This document shows positions 1-6,720 of a DNA stretch of 36,779 nt, piece by piece. The stretch is from a virus. Every line of letters begins with the position of its first letter. The first letter of the stretch is position 1. The position numbers and the translations under genes were made by a program. The notes below the pieces were generated by a model. That model did no database searches. It saw only the letters and a program-made list of their open reading frames with translations, and was not told where the DNA came from. The stretch lies in the IMG/VR virus record IMGVR_UViG_3300022707_001487, positions 1-36,779 of that record. One strand, written 5' to 3'.

Positions 1-20
1 ATTTTTCTTGCGTAGTTAGT
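1..20. repeat. Terminal 20-bp direct repeat (circular assembly overlap)
   Basis: The first 20 bases are identical to the last 20 (36760-36779). A minus-strand gene continues in frame across the join (212 down to 1, then 36759 down to 36501). The repeat is therefore best read as the overlap left when a circular or circularly permuted genome is written linearly, not as a biological terminal repeat or att site. Confidence 0.9.
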
Positions 21-212
21 GTTGGTCACTTCGGCTGTATTTCCATCAGCTTCAATTGCAGCAAGCGTATCTAAATCCTTAATGACCGAATCAGCAGAAG
101 AGGTATTAAAAGCAGCTATCACAAAAACAGAATTCGCAGGGTCATTGGTATCAATATTAATGTACCATTGAGTACCGCGCCCTAGTGCTATGTTAGGAAT
201 TATATCTCCCAT
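1..212 (-). CDS. Conserved phage virion-type protein, N-terminal part (gene crosses the map join)
   Basis: The ATG at 212 lies 5 bases after the stop of the upstream gene, and a GGAGG ribosome site overlaps that stop. The frame stays open to base 1 and continues at 36759-36501, giving 156 residues in all. It starts MGDIIPNIALGRGTQWYIN and ends with a stretch containing TPNGGDITMQIG. The pattern (GRG near the start, TNxxYARK mid-protein, DDTNDRVD, ADSDIVPW, TPNGGDI) is one I recognise from many siphovirus late regions, where it sits among virion accessory genes with no known biochemical function. It is followed by the FN3 gene in the same late operon. Recognition of the family is from memory; the frame across the join is seen directly. 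Confidence 0.8.
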   Translation of the reverse strand, partial: MGDIIPNIALGRGTQWYINIDTNDPANSVFVIAAFNTSSADSVIKDLDTLAAIEADGNTAEVTNTNYARK

Positions 213-216
213 CGTC

Positions 217-621
217 TTAACCCTCCACTTGAGTAGCGTAAAAATCTTTGTACAGATAGCCTGAAGGATTAGCTTTAGGATCTGGTGATTTCTTTCCGCT
301 GTGTTCTGCTTTGATGTGTTTTCTTACACCTAAACCGGTTCTATCGCTTTCAATTTTTTGGTTGCAATGTAAACATTCATAACCTGGGACATCAAGTATT
401 TTAAACTTAACGTCACTAATGGTAATGTGAGTTTTATCAATGCTAAGCCAACCCTCATCAACGCCCCGCTTTACTAGCTTAGGAGTTATTTTCTGCAAGC
501 CATTTGCAGGCAGTCGTTTAATTTGGATGCCACTAACAACAGGGACTAGCCGAGCTTCAGAGTCTTTGACATAGACCAAAACGTCACTAGTATCTTTTTT
601 GTATAACTTTTTAAGTTCCAT
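217..621 (-). CDS. Small late protein with a C2H2-like zinc motif
   Basis: This 134-residue protein of unknown function is in the late operon between the holin and a virion accessory gene. Residues about 82-107 contain YECLHC, then about 16 residues later a KHIKAEH pair. The C-x2-C ... H-x4-H spacing could bind zinc like a classical finger. The N-terminal half is a mixed hydrophobic and basic region with no recognised domain. The start follows a purine-rich GAGGATCG stretch 12 bases after the holin stop. A virion accessory or host-takeover role is possible; no function is assigned. Confidence 0.75.
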   Translation of the reverse strand: MELKKLYKKDTSDVLVYVKDSEARLVPVVSGIQIKRLPANGLQKITPKLVKRGVDEGWLSIDKTHITISDVKFKILDVPGYECLHCNQKIESDRTGLGVRKHIKAEHSGKKSPDPKANPSGYLYKDFYATQVEG

Positions 622-632
622 TATTCGATCCT

Positions 633-1046
633 CTATTTTTTACTTTCGTTGTGTCTGACTAGACCATATGAGCCAAAGAAAAAGATAATTATTGCTGTTG
701 TACCGCCAAACATTACACCTGATGAAGCTACCTTAAAATAGAATTCTGCCAGGGGCATATTCCATGGTGCGGCTATACAAGCCATTAAAACTATACCTAA
801 TTCACATTTAATCCAAAGTATAGCAACCATTCGTCTTGCCTTAGAGCGTTCTGTATTCTCACTCATGGTAGCTGCAACAAATTTTTGAACGGCAGTAACA
901 CAACTGGCATTAAACTTTATGACTTCTTCAGCAGTTAGCTTCATATTACCAATCCAACCGCCAACCTGAGCTAATAAACCTGTATCTTTATCCAGGATGT
1001 TATCAGCTGCTTTTTCGCCCCAACTAAATGGATTATACCAAGCCAT
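633..1046 (-). CDS. Putative holin (3TM holin-like membrane protein)
   Basis: This 137-residue protein opens with MAWYNPFSWG, a start common to phage and gene-transfer-agent holins of the three-TM class. An amphipathic region (about 20-65) is followed by two hydrophobic spans: about 73-92 (VAILWIKCELGIVLMACIAA) and about 106-128 (FKVASSGVMFGG... IIIFFFGSYG). The tail is charged (RHNESKK). It would form the inner-membrane lesion that releases the adjacent M23 endolysin. The ATG follows GAGGG and overlaps the endolysin gene's end by 14 bases, so the two are translated together. The call rests on topology and position in the lysis cassette. Confidence 0.75.
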   Translation of the reverse strand: MAWYNPFSWGEKAADNILDKDTGLLAQVGGWIGNMKLTAEEVIKFNASCVTAVQKFVAATMSENTERSKARRMVAILWIKCELGIVLMACIAAPWNMPLAEFYFKVASSGVMFGGTTAIIIFFFGSYGLVRHNESKK

Positions 1047-1479
1047 TAGATGCCCTCTTTAAATATTCCAGTGGATTAAAATAAATTTTCTTACCTTTCA
1101 CCAGTTCAAATATTTCAAGGTGAATGTGGTTTGTAATTGGGTTTTCATGTTTGCTGTTTTTGGGGTATCTGTTTTGCAGTGTTTGAGATAGTCCTAACAC
1201 TGATTTTTTATTAACTTTTGAACCTACAGCAATGGTCGGGCTAATGTAAAACACTCTAGCAAAATGACCGTTAGTCATTTCTACTTCAATGTATCTAAAT
1301 GATAAATCATCACCATAAGCATATCCTAGCTTCGTTACAATGCCGTATACAGGCGAACAAACCGCTGAACCAGGATAACAGCAATAATCAACTCCATTAT
1401 GTTTCCTGTTGCCTCTAGGAGCAAGGTACTGGCCTGATCCATAATCATCTTGTCCTCTAATGGGCGGTTTAATTATCAT
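1033..1479 (-). CDS. M23-family peptidase, probable endolysin
   Basis: This 148-residue single-domain protein lacks a signal peptide. It carries the zinc ligands of LytM/M23 metallopeptidases: KHNGVDY (H-x3-D) at about residues 27-33 and NHIHLEIF (H-x-H) at about 117-124. Between them lie the usual glycine-rich strands (VCSPVYGIVTKLG) and a variable loop. M23 enzymes cut peptide cross-bridges of peptidoglycan. Its place between a spanin-like membrane protein and a holin makes a lytic role more likely than a virion entry role. The start at 1479 lies 2 bases past the upstream stop, which implies translational coupling. Confidence 0.85.
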   Translation of the reverse strand: MIIKPPIRGQDDYGSGQYLAPRGNRKHNGVDYCCYPGSAVCSPVYGIVTKLGYAYGDDLSFRYIEVEMTNGHFARVFYISPTIAVGSKVNKKSVLGLSQTLQNRYPKNSKHENPITNHIHLEIFELVKGKKIYFNPLEYLKRASNGLV

Positions 1480-1481
1480 AA

Positions 1482-1796
1482 TTATTCGTCCGGTAGTTTG
1501 CCAAGTATTTTAATTAATAGGCGTTGCTGCTCTCTATTAACTGCTCTTTGCTCAACCTGAAATTCTCTTTGATTTAACTTGATTTCGTTGATATTTTCTT
1601 CAATTGCTTCGAGCTTGGTGTCTCTGACAGCTAAAAGTTGATTAACACTTTCTTTGGTTACATGTTGTGTCGATGCAGTTTCGACTATTTCGATTGTTTT
1701 CTGAGTTTTACCGTAGGCCATAGATCCAGCAATTATTGCTAAAACTAAAACTACCATCGTTCCGTATGATATGCCTTTAGATAATTCTAAGCTCAT
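1482..1796 (-). CDS. Membrane-anchored coiled-coil protein, possible i-spanin or lysis accessory
   Basis: This 104-residue protein has one N-terminal transmembrane helix (about 10-28, YGTMVVLVLAIIAGSMAYG) and then a long charged helix rich in E, Q, K and N (about 45-100). That is the topology of an inner-membrane spanin (Rz-like), which fuses inner and outer membranes in the last step of lysis. No embedded o-spanin lipoprotein was found in another frame, so the call is tentative. It is the first gene of the late operon, directly downstream of a strong terminator and a possible promoter, and it is followed at once by the endolysin. Confidence 0.6.
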   Translation of the reverse strand: MSLELSKGISYGTMVVLVLAIIAGSMAYGKTQKTIEIVETASTQHVTKESVNQLLAVRDTKLEAIEENINEIKLNQREFQVEQRAVNREQQRLLIKILGKLPDE

Positions 1797-1828
1797 ATGA
1801 TTCTACTTGTTAGATGAAGTAGTATGTA

Positions 1829-1837
1829 ATTCTAGCA
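1829..1837 (-). promoter_or_regulatory. Possible late promoter (extended -10)
   Basis: On the minus strand TGCTAGAAT reads as TGn plus a 5/6 match to TATAAT. It lies between the terminator (1841-1872) and the first late gene (start 1796). No convincing -35 lies 17 bases upstream, where the terminator stem sits. An extended -10, or activation by a phage protein, would be needed. The support is positional: a promoter is required here because the terminator closes the preceding operon. Confidence 0.35.
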
Positions 1838-1840
1838 CAT

Positions 1841-1872
1841 AAAAAAGACCAGTGTTGATTCTGGTCTTTTTT
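1841..1872. terminator. Strong bidirectional intrinsic terminator
   Basis: A perfect 12-bp stem (AAAAAAGACCAG with CTGGTCTTTTTT) encloses an 8-base loop, with a T tract on either strand. On the minus strand it lies about 30 bases past the stop of the 1903-2256 gene and so ends the early leftward operon. The late operon starts just beyond it. Confidence 0.93.
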
Positions 1873-1902
1873 TAATCGTTGTAACTAATTCAATTGCTTA
1901 AC

Positions 1903-2256
1903 TTATATTCGGTAACTAACAACTAGCACTCGATCAAAGTTATTGTTCTGCATCACAGCCATTTTCGTTAGCTTAATCGAAGTATGGATGAATTCAGTGG
2001 CGCTCTCTAGTTTGTCCGGTTTCAGTTTATCCTGGTTTTCAATGTATGTTCCACGTGGAACAATCATATTATTTGCACTGTAAGCAATTTCTACTATTGC
2101 TTGAAATCCTGACTCTGTTACTTCAGAACCAGAATATCCAGCGTACTGTGCAAAGGATGGATCAGAATAAGCTTTGTAGCCAACATCTGAAGCTGAAACC
2201 GACATACAGAAAAGTAACGTTGTAGCAATCAATAAATACAATCTTGATTTTAACAT
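1903..2256 (-). CDS. Secreted or periplasmic protein with signal peptide, function unknown
   Basis: This 117-residue protein starts MLKSRLYLLIATTLLFCMS: a positive n-region, a hydrophobic core of about 15 residues, and then an SVSAS stretch that fits signal peptidase I cleavage near residue 23. The mature part (YKAYSDPSFAQYAGYSG...) is polar and unlike any family I know. AAGGAAAC precedes the ATG. It is the last gene of the early leftward operon, right before the terminator. Single secreted proteins in this position are often superinfection-exclusion or envelope-modifying factors; here that is only inference. A 16-bp parS palindrome lies inside the gene (2047-2062) and encodes VPRGT in this frame. 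Confidence 0.7.
   Translation of the reverse strand: MLKSRLYLLIATTLLFCMSVSASDVGYKAYSDPSFAQYAGYSGSEVTESGFQAIVEIAYSANNMIVPRGTYIENQDKLKPDKLESATEFIHTSIKLTKMAVMQNNNFDRVLVVSYRI
2047..2062. promoter_or_regulatory. parS-like site 1 (perfect 16-bp palindrome)
   Basis: TGTTCCACGTGGAACA is a perfect palindrome matching the chromosomal parS core GTTCCACGTGGAAC recognised by ParB in Pseudomonas. It differs from the B. subtilis site only at the symmetric T-to-C position. A second copy of the 14-bp core is at 29296-29309. No ParA or ParB is encoded, so the host ParB would be the binder. Binding is inferred. Confidence 0.7.
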
Positions 2257-2414
2257 GATGTTTCCTTTGTCGGTTGATTGAATGGCTCAAAGCCACGGTT
2301 AAATATACCTTTTACCCACTTTTTATACAAGAATGTTTTCCACTTCTTGCAATAGGGATCGTTAATGTGAGCATTTTGTTTAGATTGAGATCTGTTTCTT
2401 GTCCTCCTTTTCAT
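2250..2414 (-). CDS. Small basic protein, unknown
   Basis: This 54-residue protein begins MKRRTRNRSQSKQNAHIN and is strongly basic at the N-terminus, followed by an aromatic part (YCKKWKTFLYKKWVKG). The ATG overlaps the stop of the HNH-like gene (ATGA), and its own stop overlaps the start of the secreted-protein gene, so it fits tightly in the early leftward operon. The frame is open further upstream, but that would overlap the HNH gene by about 80 bases without a clear ribosome site. It may bind nucleic acid, given its charge; nothing more can be said. Confidence 0.6.
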   Translation of the reverse strand: MKRRTRNRSQSKQNAHINDPYCKKWKTFLYKKWVKGIFNRGFEPFNQPTKETSC

Positions 2415-2830
2415 ATTAACATTAACTGAGGATTCATTTCTAAATACTCGTTTATTTCTTTGTGCCTTACTTGATGGTGTTTTCTGCATAACCAATTAAC
2501 CTCAAGAGGTTCATTATAATCTTCATGATGAGCTTCAGACCTTATAGAACTGCAGACCTCACAAGGCTGCTTTATTAATTGACCTGATTTTATAGCCTGT
2601 TGCACTATCCTATGAACCTGCTTTTTGTCTTTGTTGCTTAACTGCCATTTAATTGTAGATAACTTTTGAGCTATAATGCTCTTGGTGGTCTTTTCATATC
2701 CAATCTTATACTCAGCATGACATTTTCTGCATCCAGGTTGTAGCCCATCATGCGTAGACTTGGCAAGGTTAAATTCAGTGATGTGCAATAGGTTCTTGCA
2801 CATGCTGCAAATTTTAGTTGCTTGAGCCAT
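2411..2830 (-). CDS. HNH-like zinc endonuclease or nucleic-acid-binding protein
   Basis: This 139-residue protein has two parts. Residues about 8-45 hold a zinc knuckle (CSMCK ... GCRKCHAEY, two C-x2-C pairs) with the F-x-x-x-x-DGLQ spacing seen in many phage HNH-associated proteins. Residues about 90-125 hold a second zinc/HNH element: CEVCSSIRSEAHHEDYNEP followed by WLCRKHHQ. The HH-ED-N ... CRKHH pattern fits the beta-beta-alpha-metal fold of HNH nucleases. It could be a mobile free-standing nuclease or a phage DNA-processing enzyme. It lies in the early leftward operon, 4 bases after the upstream gene. Confidence 0.72.
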   Translation of the reverse strand: MAQATKICSMCKNLLHITEFNLAKSTHDGLQPGCRKCHAEYKIGYEKTTKSIIAQKLSTIKWQLSNKDKKQVHRIVQQAIKSGQLIKQPCEVCSSIRSEAHHEDYNEPLEVNWLCRKHHQVRHKEINEYLEMNPQLMLI

Positions 2831-2833
2831 TAT

Positions 2834-3175
2834 CTAACCAATCATGTATTTAGGTGGAGTATTATAAATAATGTTCTGCTCTCTCCATAAATGAAGGCAG
2901 CTTTTATGGACATTAACATATTCACTTTTAGGTGGATGAAACTGAATAACACAATCTTCATCATCCCAAAACAAATCTTTGATTTTGCACATTTCGCCCC
3001 ATGATGGACATCTTTTATTGTTTGGAAGTGATACAGAAACATGCTCCCATCCATCACCTTCTGAGGCTATAACAAATAATCCTGTTACTTTAAATGCTCC
3101 ATTATTTCCATAGGACGAATCAGAAAACAATCTACCTGGTTTGGTTATTCGGTAATGCTCTGGTACTTTAAACAT
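2834..3175 (-). CDS. Conserved phage protein, DUF7694-like
   Basis: This 113-residue protein is counted from the ATG at 3175, which has AAGGA 8 bases upstream; an earlier start would overlap the previous gene. The C-terminal half has a pattern I recognise from many phages: WEHVSVSL, CPSWGEMCKIKDLFWDDED, FHPPKSEYVNVH, CLHLWR. This family is small, of unknown function, and usually found in early or nin-type regions. Its gene directly follows a coiled-coil gene in the leftward operon. The family name is from memory; the motif pattern is clear in the sequence. Confidence 0.75.
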   Translation of the reverse strand: MFKVPEHYRITKPGRLFSDSSYGNNGAFKVTGLFVIASEGDGWEHVSVSLPNNKRCPSWGEMCKIKDLFWDDEDCVIQFHPPKSEYVNVHKSCLHLWREQNIIYNTPPKYMIG

Positions 3176-3176
3176 T

Positions 3177-3464
3177 TTAATTTTCCTTAAATAGTTCATC
3201 TTGTATCTGGAGCATCTTTTCAGCTTCTAGCTTTCTGATTTTTTGAAGCTGTTGAGAATATCGTCTATTGCATTCAGTTCTCATTTCAATAACTTGCCTT
3301 TTTAGTTTGGTTATTTCAACGTCCCGACTTTCAAAAACGTCCTGAACAATATTTTCAATCTGCGCATACTGACATCTAACTGAGTACTGAGCGCCAAGTT
3401 CAATATTAACACCATGCTTGGCAAGTAGTTTTATAGCCATTTCTTCTGCTAATTTAGTTTCCAT
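3177..3464 (-). CDS. Small coiled-coil protein, unknown
   Basis: This 95-residue protein has an N-terminal region (METKLAEEMAIKLLAKHG) followed from about residue 45 by a long charged helix with heptad-like spacing (SRDVEITKLKRQVIEMRTE...), ending DELFKEN. It probably forms a dimeric coiled coil. AAGGATAATAAA precedes the ATG. The stop is 2 bases before the start of the DUF7694-like gene. It belongs to the early leftward operon; the function is unknown. Confidence 0.65.
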   Translation of the reverse strand: METKLAEEMAIKLLAKHGVNIELGAQYSVRCQYAQIENIVQDVFESRDVEITKLKRQVIEMRTECNRRYSQQLQKIRKLEAEKMLQIQDELFKEN

Positions 3465-3589
3465 TTTATTATCCTTGTTAAATATTTATATGAAATGACC
3501 CTCTGGCTGCAAAGTAACTGTTCGACTAGTTCAGTAACCCTTTTTACTTCAGCATTCGCCCTTAGTCTGGGAATCTTGAAGGTCGCCAC
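3449..3589 (-). CDS. Possible small protein (GTG start), uncertain
   Basis: A 46-codon frame starts at a GTG with no clear ribosome site: MATFKIPRLRANAEVKRVTEL and onward to a KYLTRIIKWKLN end. It overlaps the next gene by 16 bases. The helix-like composition is plausible for a protein, but without a good start signal this may be a remnant. The rest of 3590-3674 holds no supported gene. Confidence 0.25.
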   Translation of the reverse strand: MATFKIPRLRANAEVKRVTELVEQLLCSQRVISYKYLTRIIKWKLN

Positions 3590-3674
3590 ATATAAATACT
3601 TTTAAAGCGTCCCTGATTGCTTTCATAATGCGCGAGTGTATGATCACCCTACAGGGAGGCTATTCTTGAAACGC

Positions 3675-3839
3675 TTACTCAGGCTTAGATTCTATTTTTA
3701 CAATAAAATCACTTCCGTTGTGGTCAGAACTGTTAAGCATTGCCATGTCTTCGCCTTCAGCTACCCCGACAAAACCATAAGCCGACTGTAGCTTTCTTTT
3801 CGCGTATTCTTTAATATCTTCTAGAATTTCGTTTTTCAT
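3675..3839 (-). CDS. Small acidic protein, unknown
   Basis: This 54-residue protein, MKNEILEDIKEYAKRKLQS..., ends IVKIESKPE. The ATG has GGAG 9 bases upstream. The N-terminal 20 residues look like an amphipathic helix, followed by a GFVGVAEGEDMAMLNSSDHNG segment that could form a short beta unit. It lies in the early leftward operon after the protein with the DEIPF tail. No family is recognised. Confidence 0.55.
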   Translation of the reverse strand: MKNEILEDIKEYAKRKLQSAYGFVGVAEGEDMAMLNSSDHNGSDFIVKIESKPE

Positions 3840-3880
3840 TGCTGTAGCTCCATTTATTAATTATGTTCTTTCACCTAGAA

Positions 3881-3899
3881 AGCCCCGACTAGCGAGGCT
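3881..3899 (-). terminator. Hairpin after the DEIPF-tail gene, weak terminator or attenuator
   Basis: On the minus strand AGCCTCG, a CTAGT loop and CGGGGCT form a 7-bp stem with one G-U pair, followed by TTTCT. It lies 24-42 bases past the stop at 3923. The U tract is short, so partial termination or mRNA processing is more likely than a full stop. Confidence 0.4.
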
Positions 3900-3922
3900 G
3901 TTTAATATTGCGCTAACAAATA

Positions 3923-4327
3923 TTAAAAAGGTATTTCATCACGTTCAGCTTCCCATTCCTGGGCCCACTGGTTATGCCCATACACTTCGCCTGCTTCGTT
4001 AAATGGATTTTCACTTATTGAGTGTCCAGCATTATAAGCGACTCTTCCTAAAACAGGGACATTGTATTTATCGCCATAATGACTGTCTAATTCAACTAAT
4101 GCCTTGCGTAGTAATTGACGTAAATCTTTCTTACCCCAAAATGTGACAGCTGCCGAATCATCGTCCCCTGGATGGTGCATAAACTTACCTTGAACCTGTG
4201 TGCCATCTGGCAATGTAACCGGTAAATACATATACATTCTTAAACCGGTAAACTTTCCGTCTGGTGTTGTTTTTTCGATTATTTCAATATCGGTTGATAA
4301 TTCTTCTGCATAAATGTTAATTCTCAT
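3923..4327 (-). CDS. Phage recombination-module protein with SSB-like C-terminal tip
   Basis: This 134-residue protein begins MRINIYAEELSTDIEIIEKT, the signature start of a widespread phage family found next to recombination genes. A beta-rich body (GLRMYMYLP, GKFMHHPGDDDSAAVTFWGK) precedes a helical segment. The protein ends AERDEIPF, very close to the DDDIPF tip by which bacterial SSB recruits its partners. It lies between a coiled-coil protein and small genes, downstream of the Rad52-like annealase. A role as an ssDNA-binding or SSB-mimic protein is inferred from the tip and neighbourhood; an OB fold is not obvious from the sequence alone. Confidence 0.65.
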   Translation of the reverse strand: MRINIYAEELSTDIEIIEKTTPDGKFTGLRMYMYLPVTLPDGTQVQGKFMHHPGDDDSAAVTFWGKKDLRQLLRKALVELDSHYGDKYNVPVLGRVAYNAGHSISENPFNEAGEVYGHNQWAQEWEAERDEIPF

Positions 4328-4347
4328 AATGTCTTCCTTAATATTCT

Positions 4348-5454
4348 TTAAATCAATCCACGCTCTTTCAAACCAGCTGACAATTCAGCATAAGCAAGTT
4401 TATCAATGCCCCATGCAGACTGCCAATCATCAACAAATTCAAGAAGAGGAATTAGTTCTAATGACGTGGTTTCTTCTTGATCAACAAATTTCATATCATC
4501 TTCAGGTTGCTCTGTAATTACCTCGGTAACTTTTTCAATAACTGTTTCAGTAGATAGATCATGCTTTTCAATAGTTTCCTTTAATTCAGCCTCTTCCCTA
4601 GCTATCCTGTCAGCTTGTTCCTGCTTTACTACTTCTGCTGCCTCAACCGTTTTTTGCTGATTTTCCATTGCTTCAAGTTGAGAGACAACAGTTTTCACAG
4701 CGTCCTTTGCTTCGCCTGTCATGTCTCCAAACGCCTCAGACGATATTTCAACATTTATAAGATTAGCGATTTTCATGCCAATATCTTCAGATGATTTACC
4801 AAACATAGTAGTAGGTATCATTTTCAGGCCGTTCAGCCGTTCAACAATAACCGCTTTCTTTTCAGATGCTGCTGTTTCTTCTGCTAATTTTTCTCGCTCA
4901 GCATCAACCGCCTCACGGTTTTTAGTTAATGATAGCAAGGCGTCCAACTTTCCAAGCGTTGATTTTTTAACATCCATAGCCTCATGAATTAACTCTTTAT
5001 CGAAGTGATCAACTTCAATGAGATCAACCGATTCAATAATACGCGATATTTCTTGGCTTGATTTACCAATAGCAGAATCATAGAAGTTGGCAATATCTTT
5101 AATCTGTGCTAATTCTAAATCCAGTAGAGCTTGTTTTTCTTTAGCAGCTTTTTCAGCCTCTACTTTTCGCCTCTCATTTTCAGACTCAAAAGGAAGGGTA
5201 ACAACATCGTAAATATTGCCAATGGTATCGATAACACCGTCTGAATAATTCTTCAACTCAGCGGTAACATCAAGCCGCCTTCGATTAATTGCCTCAACCA
5301 GTTTGTTTCTTTCTGTTCTGGTCTTTCTGGCTGCTTTAAATTCAGCGTCATTAGACATATCAACTTTTAGATCTTCAGGATACTTTACCCTTAGATCTTC
5401 AAGACCCTTTTTAGTGATCTCTTGCTCGAAAACCATTTCAACTAAATTATTCAT
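4348..5454 (-). CDS. Coiled-coil protein of a recombination module
   Basis: This 368-residue, very acidic and helical protein starts 2 bases after the Rad52-like gene. The N-terminal 100 residues (VDMSNDAEFKAARKTRTERNK, then INRRRLDVTAELKNYSDGV) match the layout of a family that sits beside Rad52, Erf or RecE in many phages and is often misnamed TolA-like. Coiled coil runs through about 80-120, 180-205 and 270-325, with Glu/Lys-rich stretches. A compact C-terminal segment (FVDDWQSAWGIDKLAYAEL) follows. It probably acts with the annealase, but its biochemical role is not known. Confidence 0.65.
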   Translation of the reverse strand: MNNLVEMVFEQEITKKGLEDLRVKYPEDLKVDMSNDAEFKAARKTRTERNKLVEAINRRRLDVTAELKNYSDGVIDTIGNIYDVVTLPFESENERRKVEAEKAAKEKQALLDLELAQIKDIANFYDSAIGKSSQEISRIIESVDLIEVDHFDKELIHEAMDVKKSTLGKLDALLSLTKNREAVDAEREKLAEETAASEKKAVIVERLNGLKMIPTTMFGKSSEDIGMKIANLINVEISSEAFGDMTGEAKDAVKTVVSQLEAMENQQKTVEAAEVVKQEQADRIAREEAELKETIEKHDLSTETVIEKVTEVITEQPEDDMKFVDQEETTSLELIPLLEFVDDWQSAWGIDKLAYAELSAGLKERGLI

Positions 5455-5456
5455 AT

Positions 5457-6449
5457 CTATCTCCGTGTTAATTCTGCTAATCGATTAGTGTAATATTTTT
5501 CCAGCACCCGAAGAAGATCAACAACATCAAGTCCCTTATCAATACACTTTTCAGTAATACCCTTTGCAAGGCGTTTTTTTGCTAGTTTTAATACTGATTC
5601 ATTATCAGCACTCATAATTTCATCTGTTACAGCACGTTCAAGCCATCTTCTGATAGTCATTAAATCGGCTTCATCTTCTTTGTTTGAGTCTACTGTTAAC
5701 TGAGACTTTCTTTTGTCCTTTGCTTCAGTAATTTTCATAACCAGGTCGCCACGCTTAAAAGAGTTGGCATATTTACATGCTATGGAAAAAGCAACTCGAA
5801 GAGCGATTAAATCAGTAGCATTTTTTATCTGCTCTATTAGAGCTTCACTTTTAACATTTGGAAGCGCCCATTCTGGCATTGGTGGAGGAAGCCATTCGAG
5901 TTTAATTCTATTAACTTTGGGTTTGGCTTTGTCTAGTGGTATTTCAATGTAAGTTGCAAATTCAGAAACATCCCACTTGCTATCTACAGGCGTACAATCA
6001 ACGAACACAACCTCAAAGTGATAGAGATATCGAGCAATTCCTAGTTGCACTGCTGCTCGCTTAGATGCACCTGATAAACCACCCTTAAAGGGCTCAATAG
6101 CAGTCTCTTCAGCACCGTCCCATTTAGTAACCCGTTTATCACCATCAATAACAGTAATCCCACAAAGCCAGTTGTTAACCAGTTTATCTTTTTTAACTTT
6201 CTCACCATCAACCCACTCTGTGACAGTTATTAAAGATTGCCTAGCCTCTTTAAAGGCGTTTTCCCACCCGAATACACCAAAAACATCATCAAGTCGCTGT
6301 TCGACTGCTCTGCTAGTAATGTATGGAATAAGCATTACCCATGGCTTACTTTGGCTAGTCATGCCAGATTGTTGGACTCTCCATTTAACATCGGTGGATT
6401 CAAAAGGATCTGAAAGTAATTTCACGAAATCTTTGGTTTCTTTGCTCAT
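5457..6449 (-). CDS. Rad52/Rad22-family single-strand annealing protein
   Basis: This 330-residue protein has its Rad52-type domain at about residues 10-180: DPFESTDVKWRVQQSG, then KPWVMLIPYITSRAVEQRLDDVFG, then GWENAFKE, a WLCGITVIDGDKRVTKWDGA strand pair and GLSGASKRAAVQLGIARYLY. That order and spacing is characteristic of phage Rad52-like annealases, which anneal complementary single strands for recombination and concatemer formation. The C-terminal half is a poorly conserved helical region. The next genes downstream are the coiled-coil partner and the DEIPF-tail protein, forming a recombination set. No dedicated 5'-3' exonuclease is seen beside it, so a host nuclease may supply the ends. 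Confidence 0.88.
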   Translation of the reverse strand: MSKETKDFVKLLSDPFESTDVKWRVQQSGMTSQSKPWVMLIPYITSRAVEQRLDDVFGVFGWENAFKEARQSLITVTEWVDGEKVKKDKLVNNWLCGITVIDGDKRVTKWDGAEETAIEPFKGGLSGASKRAAVQLGIARYLYHFEVVFVDCTPVDSKWDVSEFATYIEIPLDKAKPKVNRIKLEWLPPPMPEWALPNVKSEALIEQIKNATDLIALRVAFSIACKYANSFKRGDLVMKITEAKDKRKSQLTVDSNKEDEADLMTIRRWLERAVTDEIMSADNESVLKLAKKRLAKGITEKCIDKGLDVVDLLRVLEKYYTNRLAELTRR

Positions 6450-6610
6450 TGTTCCACTACTCCATTATTAGTTAAATCTTTCTCATCATAAGTTAGGAAA
6501 TCAGCACAACAACAAACTGATACATAAAAGCTAGAATAATTACCAACTTGTTCGATATCGCAATCACACTTGCATTCTAAACAGTAATGCTCTTTTTCTG
6601 GTGAACTCAT
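6446..6610 (-). CDS. Small cysteine-rich protein
   Basis: This 54-residue protein, MSSPEKEHYCLECKCDCD..., has seven cysteines, including CLECKCDC and CCC. They could form a zinc ribbon, although the spacing is unusual. The ATG overlaps the stop of the 37-residue membrane protein gene (ATGA), and its own stop overlaps the Rad52-like start, so it is embedded in the leftward operon with overlapping joints. The function is unknown. It is too short for many gene callers. Confidence 0.55.
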   Translation of the reverse strand: MSSPEKEHYCLECKCDCDIEQVGNYSSFYVSVCCCADFLTYDEKDLTNNGVVEQ

Positions 6611-6720
6611 CCATTCCACCACTCATGGCCTGCAATAATCCCTGCACCAATACACATAAACGTTACTATAGATATGGCACAAAGGAATAAAACAAAGTCG
6701 TAGGTTTTTTGATATTTCAT
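6607..6720 (-). CDS. Tiny membrane protein (37 aa)
   Basis: MKYQKTYDFVLFLCAISIVT and onward: one hydrophobic span (about 8-30) and a short tail ending GHEWWNG. The start overlaps the stop of the 64-residue gene (ATGA) and the stop overlaps the next start, with GGAG 15 bases upstream. The single membrane span and coupled position in an early operon suggest a small membrane factor. The role is unknown. Confidence 0.5.
   Translation of the reverse strand: MKYQKTYDFVLFLCAISIVTFMCIGAGIIAGHEWWNG

Noticed and set aside
4314-6471. Plus-strand frames opposite the Rad52-like and coiled-coil genes (4314-4517, 4721-4987, 5303-5488, 5713-5952, 6172-6471)
   Set aside because: They are mirror frames of well-supported minus genes and have no start signals or family resemblance.
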